Assembly (NCBI GenBank): GCA_003220535.1
Contig: QHSU01000066.1
Coordinates: 169,066-233,065, forward strand
Length of the DNA stretch: 64,000 bases
Direction: 5' to 3'
Origin: Candidatus Rokuibacteriota bacterium
GTDB lineage: Bacteria > Methylomirabilota > Methylomirabilia > Rokubacteriales > CSP1-6
Under the pieces are notes generated by a model, which was not told the origin of the DNA, ran no database searches, and saw nothing but the letters and a program-made list of their open reading frames with translations. The translations under genes and the position numbers were made by a program. Below, one piece after another: positions 17,133 through 25,817 of this stretch (positions are counted from its first letter, which is position 1; the number at the start of each line of letters is the position of its first letter).

Positions 17133-18196
17133 GACGCGGGGCGCAGCGGACGGTAGCGAAGCGGCCACAGAGAGAACCAGTTGCGCGCGCGGCGCCAGAT
17201 CCCGACGAGCCCCTGCGGCTCGAAGATCAGAAAGGCCGCCATCAGGAGGCCGAAGGCGCCGAACTTCAGCGGAAACAGATAGTACTCGGCGCCGCCCGGC
17301 ACCCGCAGACCCGCGACGACCGCGTCGATCCCGTAGGGCAGCAGCGTCACGAACGCGGCGCCGAGCACCGCGCCCAGCGCCGAGCCAAGGCCGCCGATGG
17401 TGATCATCGCGATGTACTCGATCGCGAGAAAGAAGCCGAAGGCCTCGACCGAGACGAAGGCGCGCTGATACGCGAAGAGCGCGCCGGCCACGGCGGTGAG
17501 GGCGCTGGACCAGACGAACGCCAGGACTTTATACCGCGCCACGTCGATCCCGACCGACTCCGCCGCGATCTCACGGTCGCGGATCGCCATCCACGCCCGG
17601 CCGGCGCGCGAGCGCTGGAGGTTGACCGACAGCGCTACGACGAGCGCGGCGACCGCGATCAGCGTGTAGTACCAGGCGGTCGTGCCTTTCAGCACCCAGC
17701 CGCCGAGTCGTGGCGGCGGAATCGACACGCCCGTGTTGGCGCCCCAGTGGTTCTGGAACTCGCCGCACGCGTAGAGGACGACGTGGTGCAACGCGAGCGT
17801 GCCGAGGGCCAGGTAGAGCCCCTTGAGGCGGAGCGCCGGGATGCCGACGACCACGCCGAGCACGGCGCCCACCAGCGCGGCGGCGGGCAGTGCGAGCAAC
17901 GGCGACGGCAGGCGGTGCTCGACCAGCACCGCGGTCGTGAAGGCGCCGGCGGCGATGAATCCGGCGTGGCCCAGCGAGATCTGTCCCGCGAGCCCGGTCA
18001 GCAGATTGAGCGCGAGCGCCCCGACGGCGGCCAGCGCCGTCTGCGCGACGAGGTCGAGGGCGAACGGCGACGTCAGGCGCGGCAGGACCAGCAGCGCCAC
18101 GATCAGCGCGGCGAGCGCCGTGCGCCGGAGCCGTGTGTCCACCAGCGCCAGATCGCTCGCGTAGGTCGTCTTGAAATAGCCGCCGCCGTGCGCCAT
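17129..18196 (-). CDS. livM: Branched-chain-type ABC transporter permease LivM
   Basis: 355 residues with about nine or ten hydrophobic segments. GLAGQISLGHAGFIAAGAF is the conserved N-terminal motif, and the cytoplasmic EAA-like loop RDREIAAESVGIDVARYK contacts the ATPases. The final stop overlaps livF. The transporter class imports branched-chain amino acids, aromatic acids or amides. Confidence 0.95.
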   Translation of the reverse strand: MAHGGGYFKTTYASDLALVDTRLRRTALAALIVALLVLPRLTSPFALDLVAQTALAAVGALALNLLTGLAGQISLGHAGFIAAGAFTTAVLVEHRLPSPLLALPAAALVGAVLGVVVGIPALRLKGLYLALGTLALHHVVLYACGEFQNHWGANTGVSIPPPRLGGWVLKGTTAWYYTLIAVAALVVALSVNLQRSRAGRAWMAIRDREIAAESVGIDVARYKVLAFVWSSALTAVAGALFAYQRAFVSVEAFGFFLAIEYIAMITIGGLGSALGAVLGAAFVTLLPYGIDAVVAGLRVPGGAEYYLFPLKFGAFGLLMAAFLIFEPQGLVGIWRRARNWFSLWPLRYRPLRPAS

Positions 18197-18208
18197 CTCC
18201 TCAGCGTC

Positions 18209-19084
18209 TCAGACGCGCTCCAGCTCTTCCTTCGTGCCGAAGAGCCCCCACGGGCGCACGAGCAGCATCGCGAGGAGGCAGAGAAACGGCGACACGTCGG
18301 CCAGGAGCGGATCGCCGTAGCGTACGGACAGCACCTCGATCGCGGCGACGATGAGCGCGCCCGGGATGACACCGCCCAGGCTGTCGAGCCCGCCGACCAG
18401 CGCCACCGCGAACGCCTTCAGCCCGAGGACGCCGAGCGAGGGATCGAGGCGCACGTTGTTCGCGTAGAGAATGCCGGCGAGCGCGCCCGCGAACCCCGCC
18501 AGCGCCCAGGAGAGCGCGAAGAGGAGCTGGAAGTTGATGCCGCGCTGGGCGGCGAGCAGCGCCTTCTCGCCGGCGGCGCGCATCTGGATCCCCAGGGGCG
18601 AGAGCCGCAGAAAGGCGAAGAGCGCCAGGAAGAGGGCTGCGGCCACGCCGACCGTGAGCAGATCGAACGTGGAGACGACCGCGCCGCCCGGGAGCCTCCG
18701 CGGCGGGTTGGCGAGGCCGAGCAGCGGAAGCGGGTGGCGGATGCGGTCGGTGTACACGAGCACGATCGCCGCGCGCAGCAGGATGCCGAGCGTGACCGTG
18801 ACGAGGACCGCCGCGAAGATCGGATGCCCCGCCATCGGCCGCATGAGGAGATGGTAGATGAAGAAGCCGGCCGCCGCGGCGAGCGCCGCTGCCGTCGTGA
18901 TCGAGAGCGCGGGCGAGCCCGGCGCCGCGGTGGTGAGCAGGAAGAGGAAGTAACCCCCGAGGGTCATCATGTCGCCTTGCGCCAGGTTCAGGACGCGCGT
19001 CGCGCGGTAGACGAGCACGTAGCCCGCGGCGAGCAGCGCGTAGAGACTCGCGACGACGACGGTCGTGGCGAGGACCTGCGTCAC
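18209..19084 (-). CDS. livH: Branched-chain-type ABC transporter permease LivH
   Basis: 291 residues from GTG 19084, five bases after the LivK stop. The start gives VTQVLATTVVVASLYALLAAG, a normal LivH N-terminus; the frame is open further upstream only as a shadow of livK. GYVLVYRATRVLNLAQGD and GVLGLKAFAVALVGGLDS are family hallmarks. Pairs with LivM to form the channel. Confidence 0.94.
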   Translation of the reverse strand: MTQVLATTVVVASLYALLAAGYVLVYRATRVLNLAQGDMMTLGGYFLFLLTTAAPGSPALSITTAAALAAAAGFFIYHLLMRPMAGHPIFAAVLVTVTLGILLRAAIVLVYTDRIRHPLPLLGLANPPRRLPGGAVVSTFDLLTVGVAAALFLALFAFLRLSPLGIQMRAAGEKALLAAQRGINFQLLFALSWALAGFAGALAGILYANNVRLDPSLGVLGLKAFAVALVGGLDSLGGVIPGALIVAAIEVLSVRYGDPLLADVSPFLCLLAMLLVRPWGLFGTKEELERV

Positions 19085-19088
19085 CGCG

Positions 19089-20240
19089 TCACTTGATCTC
19101 GAGCCGCGTCCAGCCGCCGACCGACGCGATGCCGTTCTTGGCCGTGTCCCAGCGGTAGACCTTGTAGTACGTGTTCTTGCGATAGTGATTGTCCGCGGTC
19201 CACTCGATGGGGCCACCACGGAGCCCCTTCGTATCGACGCTCACCCCGGCCATCGCCGTCGCGAGCTTGTCCTTGGGGCAAGGCCAGCCGCACTTCTTCA
19301 GCGCGGCCTCGAGCACCATCGCGGAGACCCAACCCTCTGCCATGTAGTGAGCCGGGTGCGTCGTCTGGCTCTTGACGAGGTTGACGATCTCCGCGTGGAT
19401 CGGCAGGCTCTCCATGAAGAGCGTGTTGCCACCGAAGGCATGCAGGGTGGGCGCCTTCAGGCGCGCCAGCTCGTCCTGGGTCTGCTGGTGGCCGTACAGC
19501 AGGTACTTCCCCGGCCAGCCGATGCGCTGGAGCGCCTCGAAGACGCCCACCTCGACGTGCCAGAGCGCCCACGACAGCACCCAGTCGGCGCCGGCGTCCT
19601 TCAGCTTCTGCGCGAACGGCGTGAAGTCCGGCGTGTTACCCGGCACGACCACGACGGGGATGGGCTCGAGCCCGAGGTCCTTCGCGAGCTGCTCGGCGAA
19701 CTCCAGCTCGATCCGAGAGAGCGGGATGTCCTGCGCCGCGAACCCGACCTTGACTTTTTTGCCGCCCGCCTGCTCCTTGATGAAGCCGAGCGCGAAGCGG
19801 CTGTCCCACTTCGAGCCGAAGGAGGTCGAGCAGAAGATCAGCGGGTTCGCGGGCGGAAACGCCTCGCGCGGGCAGACGCCGCCGCCGAACATGAGCGGCA
19901 TCTTCTCGGTCTCCGACTCGGTCATGAAGGGCTTGTACGTCGCGGAGGTCGACGCGTTGACGATGAGGATGGACGCCTCGGCGAGCTTCTTGGCGTTGGC
20001 CGCCGCCCGCTGGGGCTCGCCGCGGTCGTCCTCGTACGCGATCTCGACCTTCTGGCCGTTGATCCCGCCGGCGTCGTTCACGCGCTTGAAGTAGACCTTG
20101 TACGCCTCGTACGTCGGCGCGTAGGTCGACGACGCCGGACCCGTGATGGCCGCGCTCATGCCGACGCGGTACTGAGCCGACGCCGGCGCCCCGAGGGCGA
20201 CGACGGCCAGGAGCGATAAGAGCAATGTGAGGAAGGGCAT
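19089..20240 (-). CDS. livK: Branched-chain-type ABC transporter substrate-binding protein
   Basis: 383 residues. Residues 1-22 are a Sec signal peptide (MPFLTLLLSLLAVVALGAPASAQ). The mature protein begins YRVGMSAAITGPASSTYAP and contains GGINGQKVEIAYEDD, the type I periplasmic binding fold of the Leu/Ile/Val family. It captures a ligand outside the inner membrane for LivHMFG. The adjacent AMP-ligase gene suggests the ligand is a carboxylic acid that is activated to a CoA ester after uptake (inference). Confidence 0.93.
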   Translation of the reverse strand: MPFLTLLLSLLAVVALGAPASAQYRVGMSAAITGPASSTYAPTYEAYKVYFKRVNDAGGINGQKVEIAYEDDRGEPQRAAANAKKLAEASILIVNASTSATYKPFMTESETEKMPLMFGGGVCPREAFPPANPLIFCSTSFGSKWDSRFALGFIKEQAGGKKVKVGFAAQDIPLSRIELEFAEQLAKDLGLEPIPVVVVPGNTPDFTPFAQKLKDAGADWVLSWALWHVEVGVFEALQRIGWPGKYLLYGHQQTQDELARLKAPTLHAFGGNTLFMESLPIHAEIVNLVKSQTTHPAHYMAEGWVSAMVLEAALKKCGWPCPKDKLATAMAGVSVDTKGLRGGPIEWTADNHYRKNTYYKVYRWDTAKNGIASVGGWTRLEIK

Positions 20241-20252
20241 TCAATCCTCCGG

Positions 20253-22127
20253 CTAAAGGCTCGCCACCTCGGCGGCGATCCTGCGTTCTTCGTCCCCGGC
20301 GTACATCGACTCCACCAGCGCGCTGTACCGCTCGGCCATGAGCCGCCGCTTCACCTTTCGCGTCGGCGTCACCGGCTCGCCCTCCAGCTCGGGGTCGAGC
20401 TCGCGGGGCAGGAGGCGAAACGCCTTCACCTGCTCGACGCGCGTGAGATCGTCGTTCGCCTGCTTCACCTCGGCCTCGATCAAGCCGAGCACCTCGGGGT
20501 GGGCCACCAGCGAGCCGTAGCCCGTGTGCACCACGCCGCGCTCGCGCGCCCACTCGGCCACGGTCTCGCCGTCGGCCTCGAGCAGCGCCACCAGATACTT
20601 CCGTCCCTCGCCGAACACGGCGGCCTCGCTGATGTACGGGCTCGCGCGCAGACGGTTCTCGACGTGCGAGGGGCTCACGTTCTTCCCCCCCGCGGTGATC
20701 AGGATGTCCTTCTTCCGGTCGACCAGCCTGAGCGACCGCTCGATGGTCCACTCGCCGACGTCGCCCGTCGCGAGCTTCCCGTCGCGGTAGAGAGCCGCGG
20801 TCGCCTCGGGGTCGCGCCAGTATCCTCCGAAAAACTCCGCCGCGGCCACGAGAATCTCGCCGGCCGGATCCAGCTCGATGGCCATGTTCGGCGCCTCGAC
20901 CCCCACGTCACCCGGGAGCGGATAGGGCCCGCGCTGGCCGGAGACGAGCGCGCCGCCCGTCTCGGTCTGGCCGTACGCCTCGCAAAGGTTCACGCCCCAC
21001 GCCTGCCACAGCGTCGCGACGGCCGGCGGGAGCGGCGCGCCGCTGGAGATCACGAGCTCCGCCCGCGCGAACCCGACCTTCTCCAGGAGCCAGCGGAACA
21101 CGATCGCGCGCGCGAGCGCGGCGGACAGCCTCCAGGCGGGGCCGGGGCGCCGATCGCTCCAGCGTCGCTCGAGCGCACGCCGCCCGACTCTCATCGCCAC
21201 GCGGTACGCGGCGCGCTTGACGGCGGAGCTCTGGTCGAGTCCCACCAGGAGATGCGCGGCGAACTTCTGGAGGTAGCGTGGGACCGTGAAGACGAACGTC
21301 GGCTGGATCTCGTAGAGCGCGTCGGCGAAGGCGTCGACGGACTCGGGATAGTGGGGCACGATGTCGGCGATGAGCGGCATCGTGATGGCGAGGTTCCGGC
21401 CCATCGCGTGACAGAGCGGCAGCATCGCGACGGCGCGGTGCTCGCCGCGCGCGAGGATCGGATAGTGCGCGATGATGTTGGCGCACGCGGCCAGATGCGG
21501 GCCGTGGCGGTAGACCGCGCCCTTCGGATGCCCCGTCGTCCCCGAGGTATAGATGATCGTCGCCGGGTCGTCGGGCGACAGCGACCGAGCGAGGCGCCCG
21601 AGCGCGTCGGGCTCGGCGGCGAGCGTGGCGCGGCCGCGGTCCACGACCTCGGCCAGGGGGCGGACGCGCGGGCGCCGGTACATGAAGAGCGCGCGGGTGT
21701 CGATCACCAGGACGGCGCGAACGTTGGGGCACTCGTCCAGCACCTCGAGCGTCTTGTCGAGGTGCTCCTGGTCTTCGGCGATGATTAGCGACGCGCCGCC
21801 GTGCTGGAGGAGGTGGCGCACCTCCCCGGGCGCGCTCGTCGGATAGATGCCGTAGCTGATCGCGCCGAGCGCCTGCGCCGCGAGATCGGCGATCATCCAC
21901 TCCGGGCACGGGTTGCCGATGATCGCCACCGTCTCGCCCCGCGCGATCCCGTACTCGCGCGCGAAACCGCCCGCGAGCGCCGCGACGCGCTCGGCGAGCT
22001 GGCGCCACGTCGTCTCGCGCCAGATGCCGAGCTCCTTCGAGCGGAAGGCGACGCGATCGGGCCGCGCCCGCGCGCGCTCGACGAGCAAGCCCGGCAGTGT
22101 GCTCGCGCGCAGCGCCTCGAAATTCAT
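20253..22127 (-). CDS. AMP-forming acyl-CoA synthetase, long-chain type
   Basis: 624 residues of the ANL superfamily. The AMP-binding motif YTSGTTGHPKGAV, the A5-type motif YGQTETGG, and A8/A10-like GEWTIERSLRLVDRKKD and GGKNVSPSHVENRL are all present, and the length matches long-chain acyl-CoA synthetases of the FAA/FadD15 type. It would activate a carboxylic acid to an acyl-adenylate and then a CoA thioester. First gene of the operon that continues into livKHMFG; divergent from the QueG-like pair with only 41 bp between starts. Confidence 0.93.
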   Translation of the reverse strand: MNFEALRASTLPGLLVERARARPDRVAFRSKELGIWRETTWRQLAERVAALAGGFAREYGIARGETVAIIGNPCPEWMIADLAAQALGAISYGIYPTSAPGEVRHLLQHGGASLIIAEDQEHLDKTLEVLDECPNVRAVLVIDTRALFMYRRPRVRPLAEVVDRGRATLAAEPDALGRLARSLSPDDPATIIYTSGTTGHPKGAVYRHGPHLAACANIIAHYPILARGEHRAVAMLPLCHAMGRNLAITMPLIADIVPHYPESVDAFADALYEIQPTFVFTVPRYLQKFAAHLLVGLDQSSAVKRAAYRVAMRVGRRALERRWSDRRPGPAWRLSAALARAIVFRWLLEKVGFARAELVISSGAPLPPAVATLWQAWGVNLCEAYGQTETGGALVSGQRGPYPLPGDVGVEAPNMAIELDPAGEILVAAAEFFGGYWRDPEATAALYRDGKLATGDVGEWTIERSLRLVDRKKDILITAGGKNVSPSHVENRLRASPYISEAAVFGEGRKYLVALLEADGETVAEWARERGVVHTGYGSLVAHPEVLGLIEAEVKQANDDLTRVEQVKAFRLLPRELDPELEGEPVTPTRKVKRRLMAERYSALVESMYAGDEERRIAAEVASL

Positions 22128-22168
22128 GCCGGGCGGATTATACCGGAGGGGATTATCCTGGGGCCGTC
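22128..22168. promoter_or_regulatory. Short divergent intergenic region
   Basis: Only 41 bases separate the divergent AMP-ligase and QueG-like starts. The stretch holds two similar units, GGATTATACCGGAGG and GGATTATCCTGG, with GGAGGGGATT acting as likely ribosome site for the rightward gene. Any promoters must be compact or lie inside the coding regions. Inference from position only. Confidence 0.4.
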
Positions 22169-23002
22169 ATGACACGGGAGGAGCAGGTCAAGGCGATCGG
22201 CCTCAAGGCCGGCGCGCGCGTGGTCGGCATCGCGACGGTCGAAGCGTTCCGCGCGAAGGTGCCGGAAGGCTTTCGCCCGGAGGACATCCTGCCGGGCGCC
22301 CGCAGCGTCGTCGTCGCGGGCGGCGACGGGCCGACCGCCGGAGCGTGGCGCTGCCCCGACCACCGCGTGATGGAGATCACGGGGTACGACCTGCGCGAGA
22401 ACGTCGCGATCCACGCGATGTGCGACTTCATCGAGGGCGCGCTTGCCCACCACGCGATCCAGGCGCCGTCGCTACCCGTCCACGGCCACGAGCCGCCGAT
22501 GTCGATGATGCACGCCGCCGAGCTGGCCGGGCTCGGCACGCGCTCGCTCGCGGCGCACATCATCCTGAATCCGGAGTACGGCCTGCTCTACTACGCGGCG
22601 CTCATCACGACCTTGCCGCTCGAGCCCGACCCGCCCCTCGCGGAGCCCGCGTGTCCGCACCCGGGCTGCGCGGCGATGTACAAGCGCATCGGGACGACGC
22701 CGTGCCTGCGCGTCTGCCCGGCATGCCTCGCCGGGACGGTACAGGACGGGCGCATCCAGGAGTCCACGTACGATCGCGAGAAGTGTCACTCGCGGGCGCA
22801 GACCTACGGCATCGGCTCGTTCCAGAAGGGGCTGCTCCAGATCGTGAACGAGGACGACCGCGATCGCCGCCGGACGATGATCTACAGCGACTTCTTCACG
22901 AAGAGCCTTCAGTCGGTGGGGTTCTTCCGCGACTCGATCGCCCAGTGCTTCGAGTGCATGCGCGTCTGCCCGGTCGGGCGCAAGTACCGGAAGCTGAAGT
23001 GA
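22169..23002 (+). CDS. QueG-like Fe-S protein, copy 1
   Basis: 277 residues from ATG 22169. The N-terminal half (AIGLKAGARVVGIATVEAF, DILPGARSVVVAGG) and the C-terminal cysteine blocks resemble epoxyqueuosine-reductase/reductive-dehalogenase-type corrinoid Fe-S proteins. Cysteines occur in ACPHPGC, TPCLRVCPAC, a single Cys in REKCHSR and QCFECMRVCP. The arrangement is close to a double 4Fe-4S domain, but the spacing is not the standard CxxCxxCxxxCP pair. Function unknown; tRNA modification is unlikely for two diverged copies, and a redox role on an organic substrate is a guess. Confidence 0.8.
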   Translation: MTREEQVKAIGLKAGARVVGIATVEAFRAKVPEGFRPEDILPGARSVVVAGGDGPTAGAWRCPDHRVMEITGYDLRENVAIHAMCDFIEGALAHHAIQAPSLPVHGHEPPMSMMHAAELAGLGTRSLAAHIILNPEYGLLYYAALITTLPLEPDPPLAEPACPHPGCAAMYKRIGTTPCLRVCPACLAGTVQDGRIQESTYDREKCHSRAQTYGIGSFQKGLLQIVNEDDRDRRRTMIYSDFFTKSLQSVGFFRDSIAQCFECMRVCPVGRKYRKLK

Positions 23003-23066
23003 AGCCGGCCAGCGCCTGCCTCAGGCCACCCTCGGTCGCCCCGGGCTCACGGACCCCGCGACAATA

Positions 23067-23924
23067 ATGTCCGACCTTCCGCCGACCGCCACCGCGACGC
23101 TGAAGTCGGTCGCCCTCAAATCGGGAGCGACCGTCTGCGGCATCGCCGACGCGGCGGCCTTTGACTCCTATGCCCCGGAGAAGCATCGCCCCGGCGATCT
23201 CCTGCCGGGGGCCAGATCGGTCGTCGTGGTCGGCGGGGCGCAACCGCGTGAAGGCGACTGGGCGGCGACCTCGCCCTGGGTCCTCCAGACGATGGGGACG
23301 ACCGAGCGCATCCAGGGGGTCGGCCGCCGGCTTGCCCAGTACATCGAGCACGAGTTCGGCTATTACGCGCTCTACGTCCCGCCCGGCACCGCCAGCGGCG
23401 ACACGCCGTTCCTGTCGCTGATGCTCGCCGCCCAGCTCGCCGGCCTCGGCTCGCGATCGCTGGCCGGTCCCGTGCTGCACCGCGAGCACGGCTTCATGTA
23501 CTGGAGTGCGGTGATCACCACGGCGCCGTTCGATGCCGACCGTGTTGAGACCGAGCCCGCGTGCCCGGCGCCGCCTTGCCGCGAGATGTGGGAGCGTGAG
23601 GGCACCACGCCGTGCCTCAAGATCTGCCCGGGCTCGGACGGTGGCTGTCTCTCGGGCAAGCTCGAGAACGGACGAGCCGTGCGGACCTTTTACGACGCCG
23701 CCCGCTGCAACACGCGCGTGCACACGCACTGGGTCGGCGGCTTCCAGAAGGTGCTCGAGGAGACGTTGAACGAGCCCGATCGCGACAAGCGCAAGATGCT
23801 CCTCTACGGCGATTTCTTCACGCGGAGCCTCTGGGCGATCACCTATTCGTCGACGAACGTCGCGCAGTGCTTCGAGTGCATGCGCGTGTGTCCCGCCGCC
23901 CACGGGCTCAAGGAGATGAGGTAA
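23067..23924 (+). CDS. QueG-like Fe-S protein, copy 2
   Basis: 285 residues, a paralogue of the preceding gene: shared blocks are LLPGARSVVVVGG, AAQLAGLGSRSLAGPV, TTPCLKICP, GGFQK, YGDFFTRSL and QCFECMRVCP. An extra SDGGCLSGK insertion adds one cysteine. It begins 64 bases after copy 1 and its TAA is directly followed by the GTG of the next small gene. The two proteins may form a heterodimer or have split from an ancestral duplication; both keep the C-terminal CxxCxxxCP. Confidence 0.8.
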   Translation: MSDLPPTATATLKSVALKSGATVCGIADAAAFDSYAPEKHRPGDLLPGARSVVVVGGAQPREGDWAATSPWVLQTMGTTERIQGVGRRLAQYIEHEFGYYALYVPPGTASGDTPFLSLMLAAQLAGLGSRSLAGPVLHREHGFMYWSAVITTAPFDADRVETEPACPAPPCREMWEREGTTPCLKICPGSDGGCLSGKLENGRAVRTFYDAARCNTRVHTHWVGGFQKVLEETLNEPDRDKRKMLLYGDFFTRSLWAITYSSTNVAQCFECMRVCPAAHGLKEMR

Positions 23925-24206
23925 GTGGGTGTCTTCAAGCTCGATCCCGAGGTCTACAAGCGCTACAAGGACGAGGTGCTGAAGCTCTGCAACTCCTTCC
24001 AGCGGATCGACCAGCCCGGCCTCTCCGACAAGCAGATCGCCGAGCGCCTGGGTCTCGACGAGCGCACGGTGACCGAGATTCGCTGTGTCGCCGAGCGCGA
24101 CTGCTATTCGCTGGAAGAATGGGAAAAGGCGATCGAGTTCAAGCGCAAGGCGACCCTCGAGTGGTCGGCGCTCGCGCTCAAGCGCCCAGACCTCAAGCCG
24201 GAGTGA
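23925..24206 (+). CDS. Small helix-turn-helix-like protein
   Basis: 93 residues, GTG start abutting the previous stop. The central segment LSDKQIAERLGLDERTVTEIR (split here for length) has the spacing of a helix-turn-helix, but the flanks (LDPEVYKRYKDEVLKLCNSF and LEEWEKAIEFKRKATLEWS) are charged helices, so it may be a partner protein rather than a DNA-binding regulator. Coupled by GTGA overlap to the following small gene. No family recognised. Confidence 0.7.
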   Translation: MGVFKLDPEVYKRYKDEVLKLCNSFQRIDQPGLSDKQIAERLGLDERTVTEIRCVAERDCYSLEEWEKAIEFKRKATLEWSALALKRPDLKPE

Positions 24207-24430
24207 CGCTCTACTTCTTCGAGCGGATCACCGAGGACGATTTCATCGGGCCCGTGATCGTCGCGGCGCTCGACGAGGCGACGGCGTGGGCTCTTCTCGC
24301 CGAACGCGAGCGTTCCGATGTCGAGGCGCTGAAGACGCTCGGCTGGCAGATCGCGCAGGACCTGGCGGCGCTGCCCACACGCCCGGTGATCGTCTATCCC
24401 AGCCACTACCGTCGCGCCATCCTGAGCTAG
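24203..24430 (+). CDS. Small conserved-looking protein of unknown function
   Basis: 75 residues from GTG 24203, whose GTGA overlaps the stop of the HTH-like gene; this overlap decides the start. It begins TLYFFERITEDDFIGPVIVAALDE and ends VYPSHYRRAIL. The compact alpha/beta pattern and the coupling argue that it is real. Nothing else can be said about function. Confidence 0.65.
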   Translation: MTLYFFERITEDDFIGPVIVAALDEATAWALLAERERSDVEALKTLGWQIAQDLAALPTRPVIVYPSHYRRAILS

Positions 24431-24443
24431 GGCTGACCGGGCC

Positions 24444-25808
24444 CTGAAGCCCCTCCACGTCGCACTCGCGCTGCTCGTCGTCGTCATCTGGGGCCTGGCG
24501 TTCGTCGCCACGAAGATCGGGCTCGAGAGCCTCTCGCCGCCGCAGTTGACCGCGCTGAGATTCCTGATCGCGGCCGTCCCGGCCCTGGTGCTGCCCCGGC
24601 CGCCGCTCCCATGGCCGCAACTCATCGCGATCGGGGCGACGCTCTTCGCCGGCCAGTTCTTGCTCCAGTTCTTCGCGATCGCCAACGGCGTGCCGCCCGG
24701 CCTGGCGTCACTGCTCGTCCAGACCCAGGCGCTCTTCACCATCCTGTTCGCCGCGATGACGTTGCGTGAACGGCCGACCTCGCGCCAGCTGTCCGGCGTG
24801 GCCGTGGCGTTCGCCGGCCTGGTGCTGATCGTTCTCACCGTCGGCCACGATCTGACCGTCGTCGGCTTCTGCCTCGCGATGGGCTCGGCGGTCAGCTGGG
24901 GAGTCGGCAACATTCTTCTGAAGCGGATCGGCGACGTGGAGATGCTCGATCTCATCGTGTGGCTCAGTCTGGTGCCTCCCCTTCCGGCGCTGGCGCTCTC
25001 GCTGCTGCTGGATGGCCCCGCGGCTCTCGCGCAGGCCGTCTCGGGCTCATCGTGGCTCGGTGTCGCGGCCACGCTGTACCTCGGCCTGGTCGCGACCGTC
25101 CTGGCTTATGCGATCTGGGGCCGGCTGCTGCGCCAGTACCCGGCGGCCGCGGTGACGCCGTTCGCCCTGCTCGTCCCGTTCGTCGGCGGCTACTCGTCCG
25201 CCCTGGTGTTCGGCGAGCGATTCGGCCCGCTCCGACTGGCCGGCATGGCGCTCGTGCTCCTCGGGATCGCCGTCATCGTGCTGCCGTGGGATCGCGTGGC
25301 CGCCCGGCTGAGCCCGCGCGTCCGGGCGCGCGACGCCGCGCTGCTCGTCCGACCGGCGGGCCGCGCCGACGCGCCCGGAGTGGTCGGCCTCATCGGCCGC
25401 GTGTACGCCGAATACGGCTTCGTCTACGCGCCGGAGGTCGAGGTCCCAGACCTCTTTCGATTCGATGAGCACTACTCGGCCCCGCGCGGAGCGTTCTTCG
25501 TCGTGCTCGAGCGGAACGCGGTCGTGGGATCGGTCGGCGTCGAGCGGGTCGACGACGACACGGCCGAGCTCCATCGCCTTTATCTCGACTCTCGTCTGCG
25601 TGGCCGCGGGACGGGACGGGCGCTGGTCGAGGCGGTCCTGGACTGGTGTCGCGCTCAGAAGATCGGGCGCCTGATCCTCTGGTCCGACACGCGCTTCGAC
25701 CAGGCGCACCGGCTCTACACGCGTATGGGCTTCAGCCGAACCGGCGAGCGGACGTTACCGGACGACCTCAACCAGACGCGCGAGTATGGTTTCGAGCGCC
25801 CGGTGTGA
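24444..25808 (+). CDS. EamA/DMT transporter fused to GNAT acetyltransferase
   Basis: About 454 residues. The first ~290 form a ten-helix EamA (drug/metabolite) exporter, from PLHVALALLVVVIWGLAFVA to LVLLGIAVIVLPWD. After a short Arg-rich linker a complete GNAT domain follows (LLVRPAGRADAPGVVGLIGR, acetyl-CoA motif RGRGTGRALV, then LYTRMGFSRTGER). No ATG, GTG or TTG precedes the first membrane helix in frame after the stop at 24423; CTG 24444 is the best start by position, and TTG 24546 would remove the first helix. The fusion suggests that the exported compound is also acetylated, but that is inference. Confidence 0.82.
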   Translation: MKPLHVALALLVVVIWGLAFVATKIGLESLSPPQLTALRFLIAAVPALVLPRPPLPWPQLIAIGATLFAGQFLLQFFAIANGVPPGLASLLVQTQALFTILFAAMTLRERPTSRQLSGVAVAFAGLVLIVLTVGHDLTVVGFCLAMGSAVSWGVGNILLKRIGDVEMLDLIVWLSLVPPLPALALSLLLDGPAALAQAVSGSSWLGVAATLYLGLVATVLAYAIWGRLLRQYPAAAVTPFALLVPFVGGYSSALVFGERFGPLRLAGMALVLLGIAVIVLPWDRVAARLSPRVRARDAALLVRPAGRADAPGVVGLIGRVYAEYGFVYAPEVEVPDLFRFDEHYSAPRGAFFVVLERNAVVGSVGVERVDDDTAELHRLYLDSRLRGRGTGRALVEAVLDWCRAQKIGRLILWSDTRFDQAHRLYTRMGFSRTGERTLPDDLNQTREYGFERPV

Positions 25809-25817
25809 GGCGCGCGC

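Noticed and set aside
17126..19096. 656-codon plus-strand frame through the transporter permeases
   Set aside because: It is an Arg/Glu/Gln-rich shadow of the well-supported livM and livH genes on the other strand.
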